A stretch of DNA of 56,455 nucleotides from Phycisphaerales bacterium UBA2402 (GTDB lineage: Bacteria; Planctomycetota; Phycisphaerae; Phycisphaerales; UBA1924): assembly GCA_002343715.1 (NCBI GenBank), contig DDSA01000167.1:1-56455 (forward strand), read 5' to 3'. A program made the position numbers and the translations under genes. The notes beneath the pieces are model-generated. The model ran no database searches. It was not told the DNA's origin and saw nothing but the letters and a program-made list of their open reading frames with translations. This document shows positions 7,373 through 15,835 of the stretch, piece after piece (the stretch's first letter is position 1; each line of letters begins with the position of its first letter).

Positions 7373-8059
7373 ATGAGCCGGACCCGTTCAACGCTGATAT
7401 CCATGCTGCTCTTCGCTGCCCTGTTGTGGCCGTCGTGGTGGGCCTATCTGTACACGCTGCGCGAAACATTCCATGGGCTTGAAGCGGTGGGGATCATCTC
7501 ACGGGGACCGAACCTCTGGGGTCAGGTCCTGGGCCGGAACATCCCGAGCCACGGCCCGCTGATCGGCTCCGCGGCCAGGTTCATCGCCGCGCTTGCGGGG
7601 TACGGGCCGGCCTGCTGCGCCGCGTTCTGGCTCTTCGCACGGGCGCGGCGTGGTGGAGATCCCGCCGCGTTCGTTCCAGTCTCGGTGCGTACGTTCGCCG
7701 CGGGCGTGGGTATGTACGCGTTGTTGCACTCTCTCGGCGCGGACTGGCTCGCCGGACTCCTGCGGGAAGCGATCATGTCACTGGGGATACGTGCAGGGTG
7801 CGAGTACACCTCGGTCGGTGTGATCGTGTTCGGGCGGATCGGCCCGTTCACCGCCGGGCCGTTCGCGGGAGTGTTCAACTGGCTCTGGCGTAACGGCGGG
7901 TGGAACGGGGCGATGCTCGCCGTGTTCGTGCCCGCCCTTGCGCTCTTCGCGTTCACGGCGCGCCGGAGCCTGAGGCCACTGCCGGGCCGATGTCAGCGCT
8001 GCGGCTATGACCTGACCGGCGTGCGGGGGCACTGTCCCGAGTGCGGTACAGATCACTGA
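7373..8059 (+). CDS. membrane protein with C-terminal GYDLTG zinc ribbon
   Basis: A protein of 228 residues starting at ATG 7373, with about four or five hydrophobic segments (LLFAALLWPSWWAYLYTL, ALAGYGPACCAAFWLF, VGMYALLHSLG, AMLAVFVPALALFAF). The last 25 residues carry CQRCGYDLTGVRGHCPECG, a zinc ribbon extremely common at the ends of planctomycete membrane proteins. The role is unknown; the ribbon probably sits in the cytoplasm. Its stop overlaps that of the convergent isocitrate dehydrogenase gene by seven bases. The ribosome site is weak. Confidence 0.8.
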   Translation: MSRTRSTLISMLLFAALLWPSWWAYLYTLRETFHGLEAVGIISRGPNLWGQVLGRNIPSHGPLIGSAARFIAALAGYGPACCAAFWLFARARRGGDPAAFVPVSVRTFAAGVGMYALLHSLGADWLAGLLREAIMSLGIRAGCEYTSVGVIVFGRIGPFTAGPFAGVFNWLWRNGGWNGAMLAVFVPALALFAFTARRSLRPLPGRCQRCGYDLTGVRGHCPECGTDH

Positions 8060-9552
8060 CCCTGGGCCATGCTGTAGCCGCGGACACCGTCAAAGGTGCG
8101 CAGGAGTTCGTAACTGCAGACCGTGAACTTCTCGGCGATCTTGTCGAGCAGGGCGATGGCCCGGCTCTGGCCGATGCTGCCGGGCACGAGTCCGTCTCGC
8201 AACTCGAAACGGACGCGGTAGTAATCCACGCACTCGGTATAGACGCTGCCCGAGGGCCAGACCTGCGTGCCCCGGTTGGAAATCAGCGAGAGTCGGAAGG
8301 GCGTGTCGGTCGCCATCTGGTTCATCTCGTGCGCCAGCGTCGTGGGCGTGAGGGGCGAATCGAGGTAGACATCACACCCCGCCACATGTGCCATGATGTT
8401 GACGAAGGTGCGGATGACCTGCTGGGAACTGGGCCGCGGCGCGTGGGTCAGGGTCGGCGTCGCCTGCTCCGGGACATTGACGGAAGGAACCGCGCTCGGC
8501 TGCGATCCCAGTTTGTCGATGATCCCCTGCACGAACTGCTCCGTGGTGGCCGGTTCCTTTGAGTACCCGGGGAGCGTGGGGTCGCCGAAGTCGCCGGTGT
8601 GCAACCCTGTTTCGAGTGCCGCGAGCAACGCGTTCTCGATCGTCGCGGCCTGCCTGAGTAGCCCGACGTGGCGCAGCATCATCAGGCCCGAGAGAATAAG
8701 ACTCGTCGGATTGGCGACCCCTTTGCCGGCGATGTCGGGCGCGGTGCCGTGAACAGCCTCGAAGATCGAGATGTGCTTGCCGATGTTGGCGCTGGGCGCG
8801 AAGCCAAGCCCCCCCACCAATCCCGCCGCGAGATCGCTCACGATGTCGCCCTGCAGGTTGGGCAGCACGATCATCTGGTACTGTTGGGGCTTGACGACGA
8901 GATTCATGCAGAGAGCATCGACGATGACATCTCCTGTGTCGATCTCGGGGAAGTCCTTGGCGGCGAACTTGAATCGGTCGAGGAAGAGACCGTCGCTCAT
9001 CTTCATGATGTTGGCCTTGTGGCCGCAGTGGATCTTCTTCAACCCCAGGGCGCGGGCGGTCTGAAAGGCGAACCGGTGAACCTCATCGCAGCCGGGGGCC
9101 GAGATCAGTCGCTTGCACTGGATCATGTCGCTGGTGAGTCGGTGCTCGACGCCGCCGTAAGTGTCCTCGATGTTCTCGCGGACGATCGAAAAATCCAGAT
9201 GGATCCCGGCCTTGCTGTAGACGGTCTGCACGCCCGGGAGTGTCTTAAAGACGCGGAAGTTGGCGTACGTGCTGAAGAGTTTGCGCAGCGTGACGTTGAT
9301 CGACTTGCCCCCCCCACCCTTGGGGGTCTCCATCGGGCCTTTGAAGAGTACACCGCAATCTTCGATCGTGCGGACGGCTTCATCGGTAATGCCCCGGGTG
9401 TTGCCCTTGTCGAAGATGGCCTTGCCCATCTCGACGGGGATGAACTCGGCGTGATCCAGCACGCCTGCCGCGCGGAAGAGCGCGATCGTGGCGTCCATGA
9501 TCTCCGGGCCGATACCGTCACCGGGGGCGAGGGCGATGTACACACGGGCCAT
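8053..9552 (-). CDS. icd: isocitrate dehydrogenase, Thermus type with C-terminal domain
   Basis: A protein of 499 residues. Start ATG 9552 has AGGAG upstream. It oxidises isocitrate to 2-oxoglutarate in the TCA cycle. Family marks: PGDGIGPE near the N-terminus, FKGPMETP, INVTLRKLF (phosphate/isocitrate loop), IVRENIEDTYGG, KANIMK, NLQGDIVSDL, GGLGFAPSANIG and EAVHGTAPDIAGK. After the core (~350 residues) a C-terminal extension of about 145 residues contains SLISNRGTQVWP, CVDYYRVRF and FDGVRGY. It aligns well with the extra domain of the Thermus thermophilus enzyme, which is of nearly the same length (496). Cofactor preference cannot be read safely. It stands alone, convergent with the zinc-ribbon gene. 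Confidence 0.93.
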   Translation of the reverse strand: MARVYIALAPGDGIGPEIMDATIALFRAAGVLDHAEFIPVEMGKAIFDKGNTRGITDEAVRTIEDCGVLFKGPMETPKGGGGKSINVTLRKLFSTYANFRVFKTLPGVQTVYSKAGIHLDFSIVRENIEDTYGGVEHRLTSDMIQCKRLISAPGCDEVHRFAFQTARALGLKKIHCGHKANIMKMSDGLFLDRFKFAAKDFPEIDTGDVIVDALCMNLVVKPQQYQMIVLPNLQGDIVSDLAAGLVGGLGFAPSANIGKHISIFEAVHGTAPDIAGKGVANPTSLILSGLMMLRHVGLLRQAATIENALLAALETGLHTGDFGDPTLPGYSKEPATTEQFVQGIIDKLGSQPSAVPSVNVPEQATPTLTHAPRPSSQQVIRTFVNIMAHVAGCDVYLDSPLTPTTLAHEMNQMATDTPFRLSLISNRGTQVWPSGSVYTECVDYYRVRFELRDGLVPGSIGQSRAIALLDKIAEKFTVCSYELLRTFDGVRGYSMAQGQ

Positions 9553-9740
9553 TGGCAGTTCTCCTGTGGGTTGCCGTTCTCTGGTTTCCGACGAGAGGGG
9601 CGGAGTGTAGGGGCCGTAGGCAAGCGACAATCGGCGACCGCGTACGGAACAGTCGGGAGCGGAGGGGAGGGGCGGCACTCGGCGCGGGGAGGGCTGTCGC
9701 GGCGGGCTATCGTCCGACTTCACGACACGGAGGCTGATGG

Positions 9741-11264
9741 ATGGACCCGTCTCAACTACGACATCTGTTCGAGGCACAGAATATCGCGGTGCGGCTCGTC
9801 TCCTTCGAGGAAGCCGAGGCCCGCGACCTTGTGCTCAACGTGGCCGCGGAGTTGCGCCTGGGCGCGTGGGTCTGGTCGGCGGTATCGGGTCTCCGTCGGC
9901 TCGACACGGCCGGCGAGCCGATCGAGGGCACGGTGAACGCGGGCGCGGCCCTGCGTTATCTCACGCTCAACATGGCGGAACCGGCGCTGTGTATCTTCCT
10001 GGATCTCGCCGACCACCTGGAAGACAAACTCATCCTGCGGACCTTGCGAGAGTTCATCGAACGCCTGACCGCGTGGAACACGGGAAGCGTGCACAGCAAG
10101 GACCACCGCGCCGGATCACGCCTCGCGATGATCGACCACCGAGAGAACGTTCCCGATGTCATCGGCTCCTGCTGCACACGCTTCTTCATCCCTCAGCCCG
10201 ACGATGCCGAGATCGAAACCATCCTGAAGCGCACCCTGCGACGCATGAACGATCAACGTCCGGTGAAGGTTGATGGCATGAAGAAGAGCGACGTAGAAAC
10301 CCTCGTTGTTTCACTGCGTGGCCTCTCGCGAACGCAGGTAGCGCGCGTGGTGGCCGATGTCGTCGCCGACGATCGCGCGCTCGGGCCAGATGATCTCAAG
10401 AAAGTGGCGAAGTCGAAGCGGCGGTTGCTCCAATCCGCGGGCGTCCTGGAGCCGATTGACGCACCCACCACCATGGACAACATCGGCGGGCTGAAGCGCC
10501 TCAAATCCTGGCTCGCGGCGAGAACCCGGTCGTTCGAGGCGGCCGCCAAGGACTTCGGGCTCAAGCCGCCACGTGGCGTGCTGCTGCTGGGCGTGCAGGG
10601 CGCGGGCAAGAGCCTCGCTGCGAAGGCCATCGCCACGGCGTGGACGCGGCCCTTGATGCGGCTTGACCCCGGCGCGCTGTACGACAAGTATGTCGGCGAG
10701 TCGGAAGGTCGCCTGCGCGATGCGCTCCGCCAGGCGGAAGCCATGAGCCCCGTGGTTCTGTGGATCGACGAGATCGAGAAGGGGTTCGCATCCGCGGCGG
10801 GGCAATCCACCGATGGAGGGCTCTCGCGGCGGATGTTCGGGACCCTGCTCACATGGATGCAGGAGCACACACACCCGGTCTTCCTCGTCGCCACGGCCAA
10901 CGATATCGAAGCGTTACCCCCGGAACTGTTGCGCAAGGGGCGTTTCGACGAAATCTTCTTCGTGGACCTTCCCGCACGCGACAGCCGGCGTGAAGTGTTC
11001 GCCATCCACCTGCGCCGTCGCAAGCAAGATCCGGCGCGATTCGATCTCGACGCCCTCGCCGACGCGAGCGAAGGTTTCAGCGGCGCTGAGATCGAGCAGT
11101 CGGTCGTCTCGGCCTTGCAGGAGGCGTATCCGTCGCGTGCCGCCCTGGATACGGCGAGGATCCTCAGGGAAGTGCGTCAATCGCCACCGCTCTCGGTCAC
11201 CATGAGGGAAAAGATCGAGACTTTGCGGGAGTGGGCGAAGGGCCGCTGTGTCCCCGCCGAATAA
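9741..11264 (+). CDS. Ycf46-like AAA+ ATPase
   Basis: A protein of 507 residues; ATG 9741 has GGAGG seven bases upstream. The N-terminal ~240 residues are the degenerate, non-Walker region typical of the Ycf46 family (LCIFLDLADHL...). The AAA module has Walker A GVQGAGKS (~284-291), Walker B VVLWIDEIE (~338) and the arginine-finger region LLRKGRFDEIFF (~398), followed by the lid (GFSGAEIEQSV). Ycf46 proteins of algae and cyanobacteria have been linked to regulation of carbon uptake; in heterotrophs the role is unknown. It is divergent from icd with a 188-base gap and ends 24 bases before the convergent kinase gene. Confidence 0.85.
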   Translation: MDPSQLRHLFEAQNIAVRLVSFEEAEARDLVLNVAAELRLGAWVWSAVSGLRRLDTAGEPIEGTVNAGAALRYLTLNMAEPALCIFLDLADHLEDKLILRTLREFIERLTAWNTGSVHSKDHRAGSRLAMIDHRENVPDVIGSCCTRFFIPQPDDAEIETILKRTLRRMNDQRPVKVDGMKKSDVETLVVSLRGLSRTQVARVVADVVADDRALGPDDLKKVAKSKRRLLQSAGVLEPIDAPTTMDNIGGLKRLKSWLAARTRSFEAAAKDFGLKPPRGVLLLGVQGAGKSLAAKAIATAWTRPLMRLDPGALYDKYVGESEGRLRDALRQAEAMSPVVLWIDEIEKGFASAAGQSTDGGLSRRMFGTLLTWMQEHTHPVFLVATANDIEALPPELLRKGRFDEIFFVDLPARDSRREVFAIHLRRRKQDPARFDLDALADASEGFSGAEIEQSVVSALQEAYPSRAALDTARILREVRQSPPLSVTMREKIETLREWAKGRCVPAE

Positions 11265-11287
11265 TCCTGCCTCGCCCCGCGCCGATG

Positions 11288-13981
11288 TTACCTCAAACTC
11301 GCCAGCACATCATTCCAGCGGTCAACAGCCTTGGAATCACCTCGCAATGTGTAGAGGGCGATCAGCCCCTGCACCGCGGCGCGATGAACTTCTCGGGGAA
11401 CATCGGGACGCCGGCATGCATCCTCGACAGCATTGAGAATCGCCTCGGCGTCGTCGAGCCTCCCCTGCTTGACGAGCGCCGACGCGTAGAGCACTTTCGC
11501 GTTGCAGGTCCGCCAATCACGCTCACCCACCGAGGCCGAATACGACTTGACCGCAGCCGCGAAGGCCGCGGCCGCCTCGGGGTATCTGCTCAACTGGTGC
11601 AAGGCCGCGCCGAGCGTGCTCATCGCCGTTGCGGTGTACTCATGATCGGCCCCGAGCGTGACCCGATAGGCATCGGCCGCTTGACGCGCAGCGCCCGCGG
11701 CACGCGCGAACTCTCCCGTAGCGAGGCACGCGCGGGCGAGGGCGGCACGTGCCTGAGCGATCTGTTCGTGCCCCTCGGGGAGGATTCGCAGGCGAAGCGC
11801 GAGGGCCTCTTCGATCATCTCCACCGATTCTGAAGCCCGTCCCATCGACACCAGCGCGTTCGCGAGTTGTACACGCGTCGATGGTTCGAGCGATCGGGGA
11901 ACATCCGCATCGTGCTGCACATCGAGTGATTCTCGAAGCAGGGCCTCCGCTCGAGCAGGTTCACCCGTCTGCGCCAACAACGACGCACGCAGGTTCAGCG
12001 TCATCGCGAGTTGATCCGCGGGCGCCGCATCTCCCAGTTCACGATACACTACCAGCGCGTTCTCGGCGAGGGCCGCGGCCTCTTCGATCCGACCCAGGCG
12101 CACCAGCGCATCGGCCCGCTGCTGCATCGCCCAGGCGATGTTGGGGTGGTTCGGGCCGTGGCTCTCTCTCCATCGCTTTTCGGCATCGGCGAAGCCCTCG
12201 ATCGCCGCCGAGGCCATGCCCGCGCGGACCATCACCTGCGCGAGCGCAAAGTTGGCTCTCACCGCGACATCCGCGTTGGCTCCGCGCCGCGCCGTGGACA
12301 GTTCCACAGCACGCCGCAGGTGCGAATCGGCCTCCGCGAGACGGCCGAGCGAGAGGTAGGCCCGCCCGAGCCAGTCCTGCACTTCCGCCTGCACCGACGG
12401 GTCTTTGATCTTGTGAACCTCCTCCGAGGCGAGTTCCACCACCTCGGCCACGGTCAGGTCTCGCCCCGACGCGACATCGGGCTGTGCCGAGCCGAGGATT
12501 CGCTCCAGGAAGAAGTAATCCGCGGCCCGGGCAAACTGAACCGACTCTTCGGCGGACTGTCTCGCCGCGGCCTCGTTGGCGCGGGCTCTGAGGGCGATAT
12601 CACGCTGGGCGTTCGCATGGACATACCCGGCGAACAAGGCGACCACAGTTCCCAGCATCGAGATCACAAGAAGGACGCCCGCGGCCACCGCGATGCGGTG
12701 CCTCGCGACAAACTTGCCGATCTTGTACGAAACGGAAGGCGGTCGGGCCTCGATCGGCTCATCCCGCAGAAAACGCTCCACATCCGCCGCGAGGGCCGAT
12801 GCGGATTGATAGCGCCTGTTGCGATCCTTCTCGATGGCACGCATCACGATCCAGTCGAGCTCGCCCCGCACCTGCCGTACGAGTTGAGAGGGGTTCGTGC
12901 CGCGAAGCCTGGCAACTTCATCCACAGAGACCGAGCCGGCAACCCGCCCGTCACGGATCTCGGTTCCGCCCGCCGCGCCGATGCTGCTCAAGCGCGTGCT
13001 CGGGCGGGGTGGATCGATCTCGCGCATGATGCGGCGGACTTCGATGTAGGCCGCGGAACGAATCTGAGCGCCGTCGAAGGGTGTGGTGCCCGTGAGCAGT
13101 TCGTACAGCAGCACACCGAGTGAATAGACATCGGCGCGGGTATCAATATCCAGCCCATCGGCCTCGGCCTGCTCCGGGCTCATGTACTCGGGCGTGCCGA
13201 TCAGTTGTCGTACTTCGGTGATGGCTACCTTGTCGGAAAGGCTCCGGCCCACCGCCTTGGCGATTCCGAAATCGATGACCTTGGGTGTTGCCCCCTGTTC
13301 GTCCGCCGCGACCAGGACGTTCGTCGGTTTGATATCGCGGTGGATGATGCCCTTGTGGTGCGCGTGCTGCACAGCGCGGCAGACCTGAACGAAGAGCGAC
13401 AGTCGCTCGCGCGTGGAAAGACGGCGAGCATCGCAGTGCCGCGTCATCGCCTCTCCCTTGACCAGTTCCATCACGAAGAAGGGGCGCCCCGCGAGCGTGG
13501 TGCCCGCATCAAAGACCTTGGCGATACCCGGATGATCCATCATCGCCAGCGCCTGCCGCTCCGCCTCGAATCGGCCGATGATCTGGCGGCTGTCCATGCC
13601 GGGTTTGAGGATCTTCACCGCGACCTGACGCCGTACCGGCTCGGTCTGTTCGGCGAGATACACGGTGCCGAATCCGCCCTCGCCGATCTGCGCGATGATC
13701 CGATAGGGGCCGATCTGATCACCGGGGAGCTCCGCCCCGCCGAGGAACGCGATGGTTCGACCTTCCAGGCTTGGAGGAAGAGTCGGAGACCCGTGGGTCG
13801 GTTTCATGTCGAGCGTGACAAGACCGCCCAGCACCAACGCCCCGATGCGTTCATCGACCATCCGTCGCAACTGAGGATCCTCGCCGCATCGAGACCGGAC
13901 GAAGTCCGATCGCTCCTGCTCCGGGCGTGACATGGCGTCGGACGCGATTTGAAAGGCGAGTTCTTGGGTGACGCGTGACAT
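11288..13981 (-). CDS. Ser/Thr protein kinase with TPR repeats
   Basis: A protein of 897 residues from ATG 13981; a GTG extension to 14062 is possible. No clear ribosome site is seen. The kinase domain lies at about 90-370: glycine loop GEGGFGTVY, VAVKILK, catalytic loop HRDIKPTN, DFG in VIDFGIAK, and GTPEYMSPEQ, so the key residues are present. One membrane segment (~424-450, IAVAAGVLLVISMLGTVVAL) follows, then a run of TPR-type helices to the C-terminus (GRLAEADSHLRRAVEL and similar). Planctomycetes have many such PknB-like kinases; substrates are unknown. The kinase is cytoplasmic and the TPR part presumably periplasmic. Confidence 0.92.
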   Translation of the reverse strand: MSRVTQELAFQIASDAMSRPEQERSDFVRSRCGEDPQLRRMVDERIGALVLGGLVTLDMKPTHGSPTLPPSLEGRTIAFLGGAELPGDQIGPYRIIAQIGEGGFGTVYLAEQTEPVRRQVAVKILKPGMDSRQIIGRFEAERQALAMMDHPGIAKVFDAGTTLAGRPFFVMELVKGEAMTRHCDARRLSTRERLSLFVQVCRAVQHAHHKGIIHRDIKPTNVLVAADEQGATPKVIDFGIAKAVGRSLSDKVAITEVRQLIGTPEYMSPEQAEADGLDIDTRADVYSLGVLLYELLTGTTPFDGAQIRSAAYIEVRRIMREIDPPRPSTRLSSIGAAGGTEIRDGRVAGSVSVDEVARLRGTNPSQLVRQVRGELDWIVMRAIEKDRNRRYQSASALAADVERFLRDEPIEARPPSVSYKIGKFVARHRIAVAAGVLLVISMLGTVVALFAGYVHANAQRDIALRARANEAAARQSAEESVQFARAADYFFLERILGSAQPDVASGRDLTVAEVVELASEEVHKIKDPSVQAEVQDWLGRAYLSLGRLAEADSHLRRAVELSTARRGANADVAVRANFALAQVMVRAGMASAAIEGFADAEKRWRESHGPNHPNIAWAMQQRADALVRLGRIEEAAALAENALVVYRELGDAAPADQLAMTLNLRASLLAQTGEPARAEALLRESLDVQHDADVPRSLEPSTRVQLANALVSMGRASESVEMIEEALALRLRILPEGHEQIAQARAALARACLATGEFARAAGAARQAADAYRVTLGADHEYTATAMSTLGAALHQLSRYPEAAAAFAAAVKSYSASVGERDWRTCNAKVLYASALVKQGRLDDAEAILNAVEDACRRPDVPREVHRAAVQGLIALYTLRGDSKAVDRWNDVLASLR

Positions 13982-14210
13982 GCTGAATGCGCGGGGCAAT
14001 TGACCGCACTCTGCTTTACCATCGGCCAGGTCAGGCCGAGTACCCCACAATGGGGCATCCACGGACTACAAACATAGCAGAGGCGCGGAGCCCGGAGACG
14101 ATGGGTTCGTTCAACCCCGCGATGGAGCCGGCTCGTTCGATACGCCCGAGCAGCGCAAACCACTGTCTTCCAACGACGATAAACGGGCTCCCGGACTGCT
14201 AACCTTCCGC

Positions 14211-15071
14211 GTGTCGAATACCCCAACAGAGATCGGGCGATTGGAGCAGGTGTTTCACGGCTGCGTACGCCTCGGGAACGCCATCCTGCATTCGGTGGCC
14301 GGGTTCGGGCGGTTCTGTTATTTCTTCCGAGACACGTTCTACGGTCTTGCCCATCCCAAGGCATGGCTTCGTCGGGATCGGCTGGGACGGCAGTTGTATG
14401 AAGTGGGCACCCTGTCGATCCCTGTCCTGGCGATCACGGGCGCGTTCGTCGGCATGACGCTGGCCTTCGAAGGGTACCGCCAGTTTCAGGCCATCGGCCA
14501 GGAAGGGAGGCTTGGCGGGGTCATCAACTTGTCGATCGTCAAGCAACTCGGACCGGTGCTCGCGGCGGTGATGCTCGCGGGTCGCGTAGGGTGCGCTCTC
14601 ACGGCGGAACTGGGATCCATGCGTGTCACCGAGCAACTCGACGCGATGCGGGCGATGGCCGCGGACCCGATCCGTGTGCTCGTCGTGCCCCGATTCCTGG
14701 CGTGCGTGCTGATGATCCCGATCCTCACGGTTGTCAGCAACGGCTGCGGCGTGGTGGGCGGATGGCTGATCGTGACGAAGCTGTACGGGGCCGACCCTGT
14801 GGCGTACCAGCGTTATTCGGAGCAGTTTGTCTTCGGCATCGATATCGCTTCGGGCCTTGTCAAGAGCGTCTTTTTCGGTGCGGCGATCGGGCTCGTGTCG
14901 TGCTACAAGGGGTTCAACTGCCGACCAGGGGCCGAGGGAGTCGGGGCGGCGACAACGGAGAGTTTCGTCACGAGTTTTCTTGCCATCATCCTTCAGGGGC
15001 TGGTGCTGGCGAAGGTCCTCAACGACATCTCCTACTGGATGCTCGGCGGAGTCAACTCGGTCTTTACCTGA
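14211..15071 (+). CDS. mlaE: MlaE-type ABC transporter permease
   Basis: A protein of 286 residues starting at GTG 14211, without a clear ribosome site. The MlaE/YrbE permease family is shown by FVGMTLAFEGYRQF, LGPVLAAVMLAGRVGCALTAELG, VTEQLDAM, and the C-terminal FGAAIGLVSCYKGF and GAATTESFV. It has five or six membrane segments. The family forms the core of phospholipid transporters between inner and outer membranes, working with an ATPase (MlaF) and an MCE protein (MlaD). Neither partner is in the window. Its last 40 bases overlap the convergent gene ending at 15032. Confidence 0.9.
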   Translation: MSNTPTEIGRLEQVFHGCVRLGNAILHSVAGFGRFCYFFRDTFYGLAHPKAWLRRDRLGRQLYEVGTLSIPVLAITGAFVGMTLAFEGYRQFQAIGQEGRLGGVINLSIVKQLGPVLAAVMLAGRVGCALTAELGSMRVTEQLDAMRAMAADPIRVLVVPRFLACVLMIPILTVVSNGCGVVGGWLIVTKLYGADPVAYQRYSEQFVFGIDIASGLVKSVFFGAAIGLVSCYKGFNCRPGAEGVGAATTESFVTSFLAIILQGLVLAKVLNDISYWMLGGVNSVFT

Positions 15072-15835
15072 CGGCGTGGCGCCGCGGCGAACGCGAGCGC
15101 AAGGACCAAACCCATACCGCTGAGCGCGGCGACGGGCAGTGTCCACCCGACGCTGCTGATGGCATCATCGGTGAACTTGTACATCGGTCCGTTGCGCCCC
15201 GCCTGTGGCATCATCTGCAAAGCCGCCTGGTATTGCCAGGTGTTCTCCCGCAGTTCACCCTCCCTCGGCGGTTGACCGACTTTGTTGGTCGGGAACTTCA
15301 GCCGCTGCGAATGGATGGTGCCATCGGGCAGGAGTTCGTGAAAATCGAAGACAAAACTCTTGACCCAGACTTGGCCCCACGAGACCGGATCGCTGCCGGG
15401 ACGAGGCGTACGCGTCACGATAATGAGCCGATCGGGCAGACCGGGCGTGCCCAAGTCCCGTGTGAACTGCTCGATGGTTCGGCCCGTGAGCAGGCCCATG
15501 CGGAACACGCGGAGCCAGTCCTCGTGCGGAAGCAGTCCCGGTAGTTGCGGGTGGCCGGGGATGGTGACCCGCAGTCGCAGCGATTGGTCGCCGTAGCGGA
15601 TCATCACGTGCGGGTTGGCCGCGTCGGAGGGATCGTCCTGGATTGAAACCGACCGACCGGCGTACATGAAGGCGCGATCGGTGATGCGTTCAAAGGCGTA
15701 CGTCTCACGCTTGTGATCCGCGTGGAACGCCTGTACTCTCGCCGCCATGGACCACGAAGACCACCCCAGCCCCGCGATGCACGCGCCGGCGATGCCCAGA
15801 AGAATGGCGCGGGTGTTGTTCACGGAAGAGGCCAC
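15032..15835 (-). CDS. unknown two-helix membrane protein at the end of the oxidase operon
   Basis: A protein of 267 residues; ATG 15835 overlaps the stop of the COX IV gene. One helix is near the N-terminus (AILLGIAGACIAGLGW) and one near the C-terminus (SVGWTLPVAALSGMGLVLALAF), with ~190 residues between them, probably periplasmic. That loop has LRVTIPGHPQLPGLLP, WGQVWVKSFVFDFHEL and an unusual number of Arg/Asp. I do not recognise the family. Position as the last gene of the ACIII/caa3 operon suggests an assembly factor or accessory subunit. Confidence 0.65.
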   Translation of the reverse strand: MASSVNNTRAILLGIAGACIAGLGWSSWSMAARVQAFHADHKRETYAFERITDRAFMYAGRSVSIQDDPSDAANPHVMIRYGDQSLRLRVTIPGHPQLPGLLPHEDWLRVFRMGLLTGRTIEQFTRDLGTPGLPDRLIIVTRTPRPGSDPVSWGQVWVKSFVFDFHELLPDGTIHSQRLKFPTNKVGQPPREGELRENTWQYQAALQMMPQAGRNGPMYKFTDDAISSVGWTLPVAALSGMGLVLALAFAAAPRRQVKTELTPPSIQ

